Under the pieces are notes generated by a model that searched no databases, was not told the origin of the DNA, and saw only the letters and a list, made by a program, of their open reading frames with translations. The translations under genes and the position numbers were made by a program. From Caulobacter sp. (GTDB taxonomy: Bacteria; Pseudomonadota; Alphaproteobacteria; Caulobacterales; Caulobacteraceae), in the NCBI GenBank assembly GCA_030645575.1, contig JAUSMJ010000031.1, forward strand, positions 106,558 to 170,557: a stretch of 64,000 bases of DNA. The letters run 5' to 3'. Within the stretch, counting starts at the first letter, position 1. Every line of letters begins with the position of its first letter. Positions 11,816 through 20,040 of this stretch are shown here, piece by piece.

Positions 11816-11843
11816 GGGACAGACACCGCGAGGTGTCTGTCCC
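11816..11843. terminator. GGGACA hairpin after the DUF885 gene
   Basis: A perfect 12-bp stem (GGGACAGACACC and its complement) around a GCGA loop starts 6 nt after the stop codon. There is no T-run. It shares its GGGACA/TGTCCC ends with the paired hairpins elsewhere in the window and may be a single REP-like unit that also stops transcription. Confidence 0.6.
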
Positions 11844-11938
11844 GCGTGAACCTGGACCCCCGCGCCTTCCCAGCCGCCATAGCCAGCTCCGGTGCGGTGT
11901 CGGTCAGTGACGGCCTGCGCCGTGGCCCATGTCCCCTT

Positions 11939-12580
11939 CTATTCCGGCCAGAGATCCGTCACGCCGCCCTTGCGGTTGAGCATGTGGGTGGCGCGCTTGA
12001 TCACGCTGAGCAGGCGCTCGACGCGCTCGTCCTTGTCGTAGGAGATCTGGGCCCTGGCCATGCCCTCGAGCATGAAGCGGGCGAGGTCGCGGCTGGCCTG
12101 GAAGCGGGGACCGGCGCCGGCGTGCAGCATCTTGAGGAAGTGGTCGCCGATCTGCGCCCGGTCGAACTCGGCCAGTGACGGCGCCAGCAGGTCGCGGACC
12201 AGGGCGTCGGTGCGCGAGGCCGCCTCCAGCTCGGCGAAAGCCACGAACGGCGTGCGGTGCAGCAGGTCCCAGTAGGTCTCGATAGCGTGCTCGGTCACGT
12301 CGCCGCCCGGCGGCAGGCTGTCGGCCGCGTCGCGGAACAGGGCGGCCCGCTGGGCCTGGATGTGATCGATGGCCGCCTCGAGCAGGCATTCGCGGGTCGG
12401 GAAGTGATAGAGCATGGCCCCGCGGGTGATGCCGGCCGCCTCGGCCACCGCGGCGTTGGTGGTGGCCGCGTAACCCTGCCCGGCGATGACCCGCACCGCC
12501 TCGTCGAGAATCCGCGCGCGCGTCCGCCGGGACTTGGGCGTATCGCGCGGAACGGACGAAGTCTCGGACATGGGGCTCAT
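11939..12580 (-). CDS. TetR family transcriptional regulator
   Basis: A 213-residue regulator with a TetR helix-turn-helix at about residues 18-65 (RRTRARILDEAVRVIAGQGY, AAVAEAAGITRGAMLYHF). The C-terminal ligand domain is not diagnostic. It is divergent from the plcP-like gene with about 105 bp between starts, so it could regulate that gene or itself; no clear operator palindrome is seen there. A second in-frame ATG (12571) is equally possible. Confidence 0.88.
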   Translation of the reverse strand: MSPMSETSSVPRDTPKSRRTRARILDEAVRVIAGQGYAATTNAAVAEAAGITRGAMLYHFPTRECLLEAAIDHIQAQRAALFRDAADSLPPGGDVTEHAIETYWDLLHRTPFVAFAELEAASRTDALVRDLLAPSLAEFDRAQIGDHFLKMLHAGAGPRFQASRDLARFMLEGMARAQISYDKDERVERLLSVIKRATHMLNRKGGVTDLWPE

Positions 12581-12685
12581 CTAGGGTTCGCTTCGCCGCG
12601 TCGCAACGGACGAGATGTCGCTTCACGAGACTGACATGCAATCAGCCTAGCAGGCTCTCCATCAGCGCCTGTTTCAGGAGCAGGG

Positions 12686-13498
12686 ATGAGTCAGGACGAC
12701 GCGACCTTCAGCTGCCGGACGGTGTTCATCAGCGATGTCCATCTGGGAACCCGCGGCTGCCAGGCGGCGATGCTGCTGGACTTCATCCGTCATCTGGACT
12801 GCGAACAGCTGTACCTGGTCGGCGACATCATCGACGGCTGGAAGCTGAAGAGCGGCTGGCACTGGCCGCAGAGTCACAACGACGTGGTGCAGAAGGTCCT
12901 GCGCATGGCCCGCAAGGGCGTCCAGGTGACCTATGTGCCCGGCAATCACGACGAGCGGGCGCGGGACTTCTGCGGCGTGCATTTCGGCGGGGTGGTGGTG
13001 GCCCGCGACGCGATCCACGAGACCGCCGACGGCCGCCGTTTCCTGGTCGTGCACGGCGACGAATTCGACGGCATCGTGCAGCACGCCCGCTGGCTCGCAT
13101 TCCTCGGCGATTGGTCCTATAGAACCCTCCTGCTGCTGAACACATTGGTCGCCCGCGCGCGCCACCGAATGGGTCTGGGGTACTGGAGCTTTTCGGCCTA
13201 CCTGAAGGTCAAGGTGAAGAACGCTCTGCAGTTCATCGAGAATTTCGAGGAAGCCGTGACCGACGAGGCTCGTCGGCGCGGTGTGGATGGCGTCATCTGC
13301 GGCCATATCCACAAGGCGGAGATGCGCGACTTCGGCGGCATCCTGTACGTCAACGACGGGGACTGGGTCGAAAGCTGCACCGCCCTGATCGAACACCATG
13401 ACGGCCAGCTCGAGATCGTGGAGTGGGCGAAGCAGCGTTCCTGGTCCAGTATGATCCGGAACGCCCCTGTCGCCCTGCCGGAGCCCGCCGCCGCCTGA
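12686..13498 (+). CDS. plcP: PlcP-like metallophosphoesterase (phospholipase C type; LpxH-related)
   Basis: A 270-residue calcineurin-like phosphoesterase with all five metal blocks: SDVHLG (16-21), GDIIDGW (46-52), GNHDE (86-90), HGDEFD (123-128) and GHIH (206-209). The stretches WHWPQSHNDVVQK and DWVESCTALIEH match, from memory, the PlcP phospholipase C that removes phospholipid headgroups during phosphate starvation in Sinorhizobium and marine alphaproteobacteria. The same superfamily includes UDP-2,3-diacylglucosamine hydrolase (LpxH), which is the default database label. PlcP is favoured because a GT4 glycosyltransferase follows with a TGATG overlap and phosphate-uptake genes adjoin. A good AGGAG site precedes the ATG. 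Confidence 0.78.
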   Translation: MSQDDATFSCRTVFISDVHLGTRGCQAAMLLDFIRHLDCEQLYLVGDIIDGWKLKSGWHWPQSHNDVVQKVLRMARKGVQVTYVPGNHDERARDFCGVHFGGVVVARDAIHETADGRRFLVVHGDEFDGIVQHARWLAFLGDWSYRTLLLLNTLVARARHRMGLGYWSFSAYLKVKVKNALQFIENFEEAVTDEARRRGVDGVICGHIHKAEMRDFGGILYVNDGDWVESCTALIEHHDGQLEIVEWAKQRSWSSMIRNAPVALPEPAAA

Positions 13499-14592
13499 TG
13501 CGCATCCTTGTGGCCACCGACGCCTGGGAACCCCAGGTCAACGGCGTTGTCCGTACGCTGACGCGCACGGTCGCCGAGATGCGCGCCATGGGCCACGAGG
13601 TCGAGGTGATCAGCCCCGACCAGTTCAACACCGTGCCGCTGCCGACCTATTCCGAGATCAAACTGGCCGTCGGCGCCTATGAGCCGATCCAGGAGCGGTT
13701 CAAGTCGTTCGAGCCCGAGGCGATCCACATCGCCACCGAGGGCCCTGTGGGCCTGGCCGCCCGCCGCGTCTGTCTGGAGTGGAAACTGCCGTTCACCACC
13801 AGCTATCACACGCGGTTCCCGGAATACGTCTCGGCCCGGCTGCCGGTGCCGCTGGCCGCCGGCTATGCCTACATGAAGTGGTTCCACAAGCCGTCCGGCC
13901 GGATGATGGTGGCCACCGACACCATGCGCGAGGAGCTGGAGCGGCACGGCTTCCGCAACATCTCGTCCTGGTCGCGCGGCGTGGACACCGACATCTTCCA
14001 TCCGCGCCGGGACGACGAGCCGGACGTCTACGCGGGCCTCAAACGGCCGATCTTCCTCAACGTCGGCCGGGTGGCCGTGGAGAAGAACATCGAGGCCTTC
14101 GCCTGTCTCGACCTGCCCGGAACCAAGGTGGTGGTCGGCGACGGGCCGCAGCGGGCGGAGCTTGAAGCGAAATATCCCGACGTGACGTTCGTGGGCGCGA
14201 AGTACGGCGACGAGCTGGCGGCCCATTTCGGCTGCGCCGACGTGTTCGTTTTTCCGTCCCTGACCGACACCTTTGGCCTGGTGATCCTCGAGGCCATGGC
14301 CGCCGGCGTGCCGGTGGCCGGGTTCAACGCGCCGGGCCCGGCCGACATCATCCCCGGATCGAACGCCGGGGTTCTGGCGACCGGACGCACCGACGGCCTG
14401 GCGGAAGCCGCGATCGCCTGCCTCGACCTGGACCGGACGGCCGTGCGGGCCTTCGCCGAGAAGTTCAGCTGGCGGTCCTGCGCCGAGCAGTTCGTGCGCA
14501 ACCTCGAGCCCTACCCCGAGCCCGAGAAGACGCGCTTCTGGCGGCGGCTGCGGCGACTTGCGCGACTGCGGCGGCGGCCAAAGGCGGCGTAG
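13498..14592 (+). CDS. GT4 glycosyltransferase, candidate diacylglycerol glycosyltransferase (Agt/SqdX-like)
   Basis: A 364-residue GT-B enzyme. The N-terminal MRILVATDAWEPQVNGVVRT and the C-terminal ESL-type region DTFGLVILEAMAAGVPVAG are typical of the GT4 branch that includes SqdX, PimB-like and Agt enzymes. The short arginine-rich tail may help membrane association. It overlaps plcP by one nucleotide (TGATG), so the two are translationally coupled. Released diacylglycerol could be glycosylated here to make phosphorus-free membrane lipid; this is inferred from pairing and setting. The acceptor and sugar donor cannot be read from the sequence. Confidence 0.8.
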   Translation: MRILVATDAWEPQVNGVVRTLTRTVAEMRAMGHEVEVISPDQFNTVPLPTYSEIKLAVGAYEPIQERFKSFEPEAIHIATEGPVGLAARRVCLEWKLPFTTSYHTRFPEYVSARLPVPLAAGYAYMKWFHKPSGRMMVATDTMREELERHGFRNISSWSRGVDTDIFHPRRDDEPDVYAGLKRPIFLNVGRVAVEKNIEAFACLDLPGTKVVVGDGPQRAELEAKYPDVTFVGAKYGDELAAHFGCADVFVFPSLTDTFGLVILEAMAAGVPVAGFNAPGPADIIPGSNAGVLATGRTDGLAEAAIACLDLDRTAVRAFAEKFSWRSCAEQFVRNLEPYPEPEKTRFWRRLRRLARLRRRPKAA

Positions 14593-14603
14593 AGCCGTCC
14601 CTG

Positions 14604-14720
14604 CGTGGTTCGAGACGCTCGCTTGAGGCTCGCTCCTCACCATGACGAACAGAGATGCCGTCCACCCATCGACGTCATCCTGAGGAGCGATCCCTGAAGG
14701 ATCGCGTCTCGAAGGACGCA
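14604..14720. repeat. interspersed repeat, family C, copy 1
   Basis: An imperfect palindromic element beginning CGTGGTTCGAGACGC and ending GCGTCTCGAAGGACGCA, with CTCCTCACCATGACG and CGTCATCCTGAGGAGC near the middle. Three more copies are at 21522, 26661 and 58769. It lies between the GT4 stop and the pstS terminator. Confidence 0.85.
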
Positions 14721-14730
14721 CAAACGAAAA

Positions 14731-14758
14731 GCGCCGCGGACCTTTCGATCCGCGGCGC
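14731..14758 (-). terminator. rho-independent terminator of the porin-pstS operon
   Basis: A perfect 10-bp GC-rich stem (GCGCCGCGGA with its complement) and 8-nt loop, followed on the minus strand by TTTTCGTTTG. It begins 26 nt after the pstS stop, in the correct orientation. Confidence 0.85.
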
Positions 14759-14784
14759 AGGTCTTTCCTGGGTGGAGTAGGAGC

Positions 14785-15822
14785 TTACGAGGCTGGGCGG
14801 GCCATGGCCGTTCCGGCCTTGAACCCGGCCTTGCCGGCCTCGTGCTGGGCGGGCGGCAGCGGGATCAGCCCGCGACCCTGCAGGTAGCCGCCGCGACCGG
14901 ACGCGGCGTCGGAGAGGAACTCCTCGACGAATTCGCGCAGGCCGGGCGTCACGCCCAGGTTGGACTTCTTGACGTAGATGTAGAGCGAGCGGGACAGCGG
15001 GTAGGAGCCGTTGGCGATGGTCGTGGCCGTCGGGAAGATGCCGTTGACCGAGGCGCCCTTCACCTTGTCGCCGTTCTCCTCAAGGAAGCTGTAGCCGAAC
15101 ACGCCCAGGGCGCCCGGCGTGCGGGTCAGGGTCTGGACGATGGCGTTGTCGTTCTCGCCGGCGTCGATCCAGCCGTCCGCGCGCAGCGGATCGACCAGGC
15201 CCTTGAAGCCCTTTTCGTTGTTCGAGCGGAGTTCGGCGAGCAGCGGGAACCGGCGGGCGCCTTCCTCGATGCCCAGTTCAAGGAACGCGTCGCGGGTGCC
15301 CGACGTCGGCGGCGGACCGTAGACCACGATGCGGTTGCCGGGCAGGCCCGAGCCGATTTCGTCCCAGGCCTTGTAGGGGTTGGGCACGAACTTGCCGTAG
15401 CGCAGCACCTTGGAGGACAGGCCCAGGTACAGGTGCTCGATCTTGAAGGCGTAGTCGGCGCCGTCCTTGTCGGTGGCGATGACGATGCCGTCGAAGCCGA
15501 TCTTGATGGCGATGATGTCCTTCACGCCCTTGGCGGCGCAGGCGTCGAATTCCGACTTCTTCATCGGCCGCGAGGCGTTGGCGATGTCGGGGAAGCCTTC
15601 ACCCGTGCCGCCGCAGAACAGCTTGAAGCCGCCGCCGGTGCCCAGCGATTCGACCTTGGGCGCCTTGGAGCCGGTCTTGCGGGCGAAGTTTTCCGCCACG
15701 CGGGTGGTGAAGGGGAAGACCGTCGAGGAGCCGGCGGCCCAGACGTAGTCCCGGGCCGCGTGGGCCTGGGAGGCGACGGCCATGACCGCGACCGCGGCGA
15801 CCGTTCCGAGGATTTTCTTCAT
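14785..15822 (-). CDS. pstS: periplasmic phosphate-binding protein (PstS-like)
   Basis: A 345-residue exported protein: MKKILGTVAAVAVMAVASQAHA signal region, then YVWAAGSSTVFPFT, the phosphate-loop segment near the mature N-terminus. PPPTSGTRDAFLELG provides further phosphate ligands, and SYPLSRSLYIYV near the end is typical of PstS. It would deliver phosphate to a PstCAB permease, which is not in the window. The ATG at 15822 begins the signal peptide; upstream in-frame starts fall inside the porin gene. It is second in an operon with the porin (25-nt gap) under the Pho-box array. Confidence 0.9.
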   Translation of the reverse strand: MKKILGTVAAVAVMAVASQAHAARDYVWAAGSSTVFPFTTRVAENFARKTGSKAPKVESLGTGGGFKLFCGGTGEGFPDIANASRPMKKSEFDACAAKGVKDIIAIKIGFDGIVIATDKDGADYAFKIEHLYLGLSSKVLRYGKFVPNPYKAWDEIGSGLPGNRIVVYGPPPTSGTRDAFLELGIEEGARRFPLLAELRSNNEKGFKGLVDPLRADGWIDAGENDNAIVQTLTRTPGALGVFGYSFLEENGDKVKGASVNGIFPTATTIANGSYPLSRSLYIYVKKSNLGVTPGLREFVEEFLSDAASGRGGYLQGRGLIPLPPAQHEAGKAGFKAGTAMARPAS

Positions 15823-15847
15823 GGGAGGATGTCCTTGGTAAAGGCGA

Positions 15848-17065
15848 TCAGAAATCGAACTGGGCGCGGAACTGCAGGGTATCGACGTCCACATCGGCGC
15901 CGAGGGCGGGGTTGTCGTTCTGCGACATGCTGTAGTTGGCCATGAAGCGGACGTAGGGGAACGGGTACCAGTTGGCGCCCAGGGTCCAGGCGCTGTACTC
16001 GCCCGCCGTGCCGACGCCGGTGATGTCGGTCAGATCGGTGCTGTCATAGCGAACCGCGAGCTCGAACGCACCGGGGCCCCCGGCGGTCACCGGGTTGAGG
16101 ACCTTGGTGCGGCCCAGCTCGCCCTTCTTGATTTCCATGTTGCGCTTCTCGCCGGTCACGAACCAGCTGGCGGCCAGGTAATAGGCGCTGGCGCTCTGGT
16201 CGAGGCCGTTGGTGCGGTCGATATCGATGTTGGCGTACTCGCCCTGCAGCGAGAAGGGCCCGGCGATCCACAGGGCCTCGCCGGCGATCTGGGTGTCGCT
16301 GTCGCCGATGCCGCCGCTGGTGGTGAACTGCGCGCCATAGTTGGTGTTGTTGCGCACGGCGTAGCTGAAGCCGCCCTGGTCGCCACGGTCACGCTTGCGC
16401 GCCCAGACGCCCAGATGCACCAGGTTGGTGTCGGTCACGACCGGCGCCCAGGTGAAACGGCCCTGGATCGACGACTGTTCGCTGCCGCCGTCGTTGCCGA
16501 CCACGGCCGGATCGGCGCTGTTGATCGAATCGCCCGACACGGCGGCCAGAGCGGTCCAGTTCTCGCCGTTGACCTTGGCCGCGACGGTCATGACCCGGCC
16601 GACGCCGAGCACGTCGTTATAGGGTCCGCGCTCCATGAAGGTGGTGTAGCGCGAGGATGTGACATTCTCGAGCGACAGCGTCTTGAAGTTGCCGATCATG
16701 ATCGAGGCGCTGTCGGTCGGCTTGTATTCGAGGATCAGGTCTTCCCAGGCGGCCGAGCCGCCGACGACCTGGACTTCGGCCTTGTAGGCCCAGTTATGGT
16801 TCCAGGTCCCCTCGACACCGAGACGGACGGTGCGGGTGCGGGTGACCTGCGAGCTGTAGTCCGCGCCAGTCTCACGATCGACCTCCTGGTTCACCGCGTC
16901 GATATAGGCGCGGCCCCGGACCTTGAAGGTGAGGCTGTCGTTCTGAAACTGCGGGGCGCCCTTCCAGGCGGTGGTGGTTTCCTGAGCGGACGCGCCCGAG
17001 GCGAGGGCCAGCGCCATCAGCGCGCCCAGCGCGGACCCGCAGGCCAGCGAGGTCTTCGAAATCAT
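15848..17065 (-). CDS. outer-membrane phosphate-selective porin, OprO/OprP family
   Basis: A 405-residue beta-barrel protein with a signal peptide ending in ASGASAQ and a C-terminal aromatic residue (RAQFDF), as expected for outer-membrane insertion. Regular amphipathic strands run throughout, for example RTVRLGVEGTWNHNWAYKAE, GNFKTLSLENVTSSRYTTFM and GPFELAVRYDSTDL-like strands near the end. Members of the family carry phosphate or polyphosphate across the outer membrane. Position upstream of pstS and behind a Pho-box array supports that role. The start at 17065 gives a normal signal peptide; the frame is open further upstream but that part is the promoter region. Confidence 0.87.
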   Translation of the reverse strand: MISKTSLACGSALGALMALALASGASAQETTTAWKGAPQFQNDSLTFKVRGRAYIDAVNQEVDRETGADYSSQVTRTRTVRLGVEGTWNHNWAYKAEVQVVGGSAAWEDLILEYKPTDSASIMIGNFKTLSLENVTSSRYTTFMERGPYNDVLGVGRVMTVAAKVNGENWTALAAVSGDSINSADPAVVGNDGGSEQSSIQGRFTWAPVVTDTNLVHLGVWARKRDRGDQGGFSYAVRNNTNYGAQFTTSGGIGDSDTQIAGEALWIAGPFSLQGEYANIDIDRTNGLDQSASAYYLAASWFVTGEKRNMEIKKGELGRTKVLNPVTAGGPGAFELAVRYDSTDLTDITGVGTAGEYSAWTLGANWYPFPYVRFMANYSMSQNDNPALGADVDVDTLQFRAQFDF

Positions 17066-17134
17066 GGTCGGATCCCTGTCGATCTCACCCTTCGCCCCTC
17101 GCGTCGGGTTCGGCCGGATACCTAGGAGAGGGAC

Positions 17135-17196
17135 GCGACAGTCCGGCGACGGCCGGAACAAGGTTCCGCGACAGTCGCGCAACGCTTTTATGACAG
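17135..17196 (-). promoter_or_regulatory. Pho-box array upstream of the porin-pstS operon
   Basis: Read on the minus strand, six 7-bp blocks recur at exact 11-bp spacing: CTGTCAT, GCGTTGC, CTGTCGC, CCTTGTT, CCGTCGC and CTGTCGC. PhoB binds tandem 11-bp units of the form CTGTCAT-N4, so this is a strong multi-subunit binding site. The proximal end is 70 bp from the porin ATG, leaving room for a promoter. Confidence 0.8.
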
Positions 17197-17286
17197 TCGG
17201 TCAGGGCGCGAAGGGTCGCGGCGGCGCGCCGGCCGGCCGCGCCCCGCGCGGGTGGAACCTGGTTGCGAGACGTTCGGTCCGGCGGC

Positions 17287-18129
17287 TTACAGCAGGCGGC
17301 TGCGGATGGCCTGGGAGAGCAGGTCGATGCCCGACACGGCGACGACGATGACCAGCACGATGCAGCCGGTCTGGCCGTAGCTGAAGGTGTTGGTCGAATC
17401 GATCAGCACCTGGCCGATGCCGCCGGCCCCGATCAGGCCGAGCACGGTGGCGGCCCGGCTGTTCGATTCGAAGCGGTAGAGGCCGTAGCTGGTCCACAGC
17501 GGCGCGACCTGGGGAATGACGCCCCAGACGATCTCGTGCAACCGGCCCGCGCCGGTGGCCCGCACGCCCTCGACCGGTCCCTTGTCGATCGACTCGACCG
17601 CCTCGGAGAACAGCTTGGCCAGCACGCCGCCGGTGTTGAACATCATGGCCATGACGCCAGCGAACGGGCCCAGGCCGACGGCGGTGATGAAGATGACCGC
17701 CACGACCAGGTCGGGAATGGAGCGCACCAGGTCCAGCACCCGCCTGACGGGCTGCTGGATCCAGGCCGGCGTGATGTTGCTGGCGCCCAGCAGGCCGAAG
17801 GGGACGGCCACGATGATCGCCAGGGCCGTGCCCCACAGCGCCATCTGGATCGTCTGCCACATCTTGCCGACGTAGAGGGCCCAGTCCTGGCCGGTCAGGT
17901 CCGACGGCGACCAGCCGGCGTCCCAGAACCGGAACGGCTGGAAGAAGCCGGTGATGAACTCGCCCATGCGGCTCTCGGAGCTGAACAGCATCGGGAACTT
18001 GCCGATCTCGGCCGGCCCGAAGCTGATCACCAGCAGGATGGCGATGCCGCCCCACAGGGCGAGGTCGAACAGCTGGGCCGACAGCGATCGGCGCGGCGGC
18101 TGCAGGGTGTCGGTGACGGCCGTGGTCAT
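17287..18129 (-). CDS. phnE: phosphate/phosphonate ABC transporter permease PhnE
   Basis: A 280-residue inner-membrane permease with a binding-protein-dependent transport domain: TIQMALWGTALAIIVAVPFG, the RSIPDLVVAVIF helix, and the coupling-loop motif EGVRATGAGRLHEIVWGVIP, followed by SRAATVLGLIGAGGIGQVL. It is last in phnC-phnD-phnE, 7 nt after phnD. Without C-P lyase genes in the window it may serve phosphate itself, phosphite or a phosphonate, as with PhoCDET in Sinorhizobium. Confidence 0.93.
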   Translation of the reverse strand: MTTAVTDTLQPPRRSLSAQLFDLALWGGIAILLVISFGPAEIGKFPMLFSSESRMGEFITGFFQPFRFWDAGWSPSDLTGQDWALYVGKMWQTIQMALWGTALAIIVAVPFGLLGASNITPAWIQQPVRRVLDLVRSIPDLVVAVIFITAVGLGPFAGVMAMMFNTGGVLAKLFSEAVESIDKGPVEGVRATGAGRLHEIVWGVIPQVAPLWTSYGLYRFESNSRAATVLGLIGAGGIGQVLIDSTNTFSYGQTGCIVLVIVVAVSGIDLLSQAIRSRLL

Positions 18130-18136
18130 CGTCGGG

Positions 18137-19168
18137 TCAGCCGGCCGGCGAAACGGGCGCGGCCGCCGTGGTGGCCGCCTTCTTGTCGAGTTCGGCCTGG
18201 ATCGCGTCCAGCGTCGTCTGGGCCGCGGCGATCTTGGCCGCGTCGCCGCCTTCCCTGGCCTGTCCGAGGTTCTCGAGCGCCTCCATCTTGCGCACCACCA
18301 GCAGATGGCTGTCGTCGGCCGGCAGGAAGCCGCCGATGCTCAGTTTCCGCAGGTTGGCGCGCTGACGATCGGCCTCGGGGCCCGTCCCCTGGCCGTAGGT
18401 CAGAAAGAACTGGCGCATCTTCTCCTTGATCACCGGGTCGAGGTCCTTGCGCCAGACGATCGGGTCTTCGGGAAGCAGGTCCGACTGCCAGATCACCCGC
18501 ACCCGGTCGGCCTGGCCCTCGCCCCGCTCCTTGTTCAGCGACAGGGAGGTGGAGTTGTTGGTCGAGGCGTCGAGGCGGCCGTTGGCCACGGCGAACAGAT
18601 TGGCCTGGTGGCTGGCGGACAGCACCGTCTTGAAGCAGGTCTCCGGCTTCTTGCCGGCGGGAATGAAGACGTAGGTCATCGGCGCCAGCGTGCCGGAGGT
18701 CGACTTCTTGTCGCCCATGCCGAAGTTCAGGGTGCGGTCGCACTTGAGCAGGTCGTCGAGCGTGCGGATCGGGCTGTTCGCCGGCACGATGATGACCGAG
18801 CGATAGCCGTCCTTGCCCGACGGATCGAAGGTGCGGGCGAAGACCTCGCCGTTGGACCGGCGCACGGCTTCCAGGCCCGACTGGTTGGAGAACCAGCCCA
18901 GGTCGGTCTGTTTGAAGCGCATCGCCTCGATCAGCGCGCTGTAGCTGCCGGAGAAGAAGGGTTTCACCTTCAGGCCGGTCTGCTTCTCCATGTCCGCCAG
19001 GATGGGCGCCCAGTAGGACTCCATGTTCTGGGCGGACTCGGTGTTGAGGATCGAGAAGTTGATCGTGTCCTGGGCGGCGCCGGTGGCGGCCTTCTCGCCG
19101 CAGCCGGCGAGGGCCAGGGCCAGGGCCGCGACGGCCCCGAGGGCCAAAAATGAGCGGCGGAGAATCAT
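18137..19168 (-). CDS. phnD: phosphate/phosphite/phosphonate-binding lipoprotein PhnD
   Basis: A 343-residue solute-binding protein with a lipoprotein signal (LALALAGCGEKAA). Motifs are FSILNTESAQNMESYWAPIL, the SGSYSALIEAMRFKQTDLGWF region, and CDRTLNFGMGDKKSTSGTLAP, whose Ser/Thr cluster is the usual phosphonate or phosphate anchor. An Ala-rich low-complexity tail ends the protein. The start overlaps the phnC stop by 4 nt. Ligand choice cannot be decided from sequence. Confidence 0.92.
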   Translation of the reverse strand: MILRRSFLALGAVAALALALAGCGEKAATGAAQDTINFSILNTESAQNMESYWAPILADMEKQTGLKVKPFFSGSYSALIEAMRFKQTDLGWFSNQSGLEAVRRSNGEVFARTFDPSGKDGYRSVIIVPANSPIRTLDDLLKCDRTLNFGMGDKKSTSGTLAPMTYVFIPAGKKPETCFKTVLSASHQANLFAVANGRLDASTNNSTSLSLNKERGEGQADRVRVIWQSDLLPEDPIVWRKDLDPVIKEKMRQFFLTYGQGTGPEADRQRANLRKLSIGGFLPADDSHLLVVRKMEALENLGQAREGGDAAKIAAAQTTLDAIQAELDKKAATTAAAPVSPAG

Positions 19169-19959
19169 GCGGGGGCTCCTTCCCAGAACACGTCTTCGAA
19201 TTCCGGGCCGTAGATATCGATGAGTTTGTCGCGTTTGAGACCCGACGCGGGGCCGTCGTAGACCATCCTGCCGGCCTTCAGCGCCACGACGCGGTCGCAG
19301 TATTTCAGGGCGTAATCGACCTGGTGCAGGGTGACCACGACGGTCAGCCCGTCCTTGCGGTTCAGCTCGCGCAGGATGTCCATGACCTTGCGGGCGGCGA
19401 CCGGGTCCAGCGAGGCCACCGGTTCGTCGGCGAGGATGATCTTGGCCTTCTGCACCAGCGCCCGGGCGATGGCGCCGCGCTGCTGCTGGCCGCCCGACAG
19501 GGTGTTGGCGCGCTGGCCGGCATAGTCGGACACGCCGACCCGGTGCAGCGCCTGCATGGCCGCGGCCTTGGTCTCCTCGGGCCAGCGGCCGAACAGGCCC
19601 CGGGCGAAGCCGATGCGGCCGAGGGAGCCGAGCGCGACATTGGTGAACAGGCTGAGCCGGCCGACGAGGTTGAACTGCTGGGCGATGAAGCCGATGCGGA
19701 TGCGCGCGTCGCGCACCTTGTCGCTGAGCTTGCCCTTTGCCTGCACCTTGCCGCCGAAGGCTTCGATGACGCCCGGGCCATTGTCGATGGTCTGCAGGCC
19801 ATCGACCGAGCGCAGCAGGGTCGACTTGCCCGAACCGGAGGGCCCGATCAGCGCGACCATCTCGCCACGCGCAACGTCAAGCGAGACCCCGTCGAGCGCG
19901 CGGCGGGAACCAAAGGTCTTGGAGACCGAGCGGATCGAGAGAACGGCGTCTGTCGTCAT
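19165..19959 (-). CDS. phnC: phosphate/phosphonate ABC transporter ATPase PhnC
   Basis: A 264-residue ABC ATPase: Walker A GPSGSGKST, Q-loop FIAQQFNLVGRLS, signature LSGGQQQRGAIARAL, Walker B ILADEPVASLD and H-loop VVTLHQVD. It is the first gene of phnC-phnD-phnE, transcribed leftward and divergent from the decarboxylase gene. A candidate Pho box lies 54 bp upstream. Confidence 0.94.
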   Translation of the reverse strand: MTTDAVLSIRSVSKTFGSRRALDGVSLDVARGEMVALIGPSGSGKSTLLRSVDGLQTIDNGPGVIEAFGGKVQAKGKLSDKVRDARIRIGFIAQQFNLVGRLSLFTNVALGSLGRIGFARGLFGRWPEETKAAAMQALHRVGVSDYAGQRANTLSGGQQQRGAIARALVQKAKIILADEPVASLDPVAARKVMDILRELNRKDGLTVVVTLHQVDYALKYCDRVVALKAGRMVYDGPASGLKRDKLIDIYGPEFEDVFWEGAPA

Positions 19960-20012
19960 GGTTTTTCGGCGAGAGTCCTAACACAGATGCCCGGCCCTCA
20001 TGGAAGGGGCAT

Positions 20013-20030
20013 GCGAAAGTTTCGTGACCA
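20013..20030 (-). promoter_or_regulatory. candidate Pho box upstream of phnC
   Basis: On the minus strand TGGTCAC-GAAA-CTTTCGC forms two 7-bp blocks at 11-bp spacing, resembling the PhoB unit CTGTCAC-N4-CTGTCAC with two to three mismatches. It is 54 bp from the phnC ATG. It is weaker than the array before the porin and rests partly on context. Confidence 0.4.
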
Positions 20031-20040
20031 CAAGGCATAT

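Noticed and set aside
12600..12685. Pho box upstream of the plcP-like gene
   Set aside because: GATGTCGC and CTGACAT are present, but 16 bp apart rather than 11 or 22, and no third unit is in register. Too weak to list as a site.
12686..13498. Annotation as lipid A enzyme LpxH
   Set aside because: The metal motifs fit, but sequence stretches, coupling to a GT4 transferase and the phosphate setting fit PlcP better. Kept as the main alternative, not excluded.
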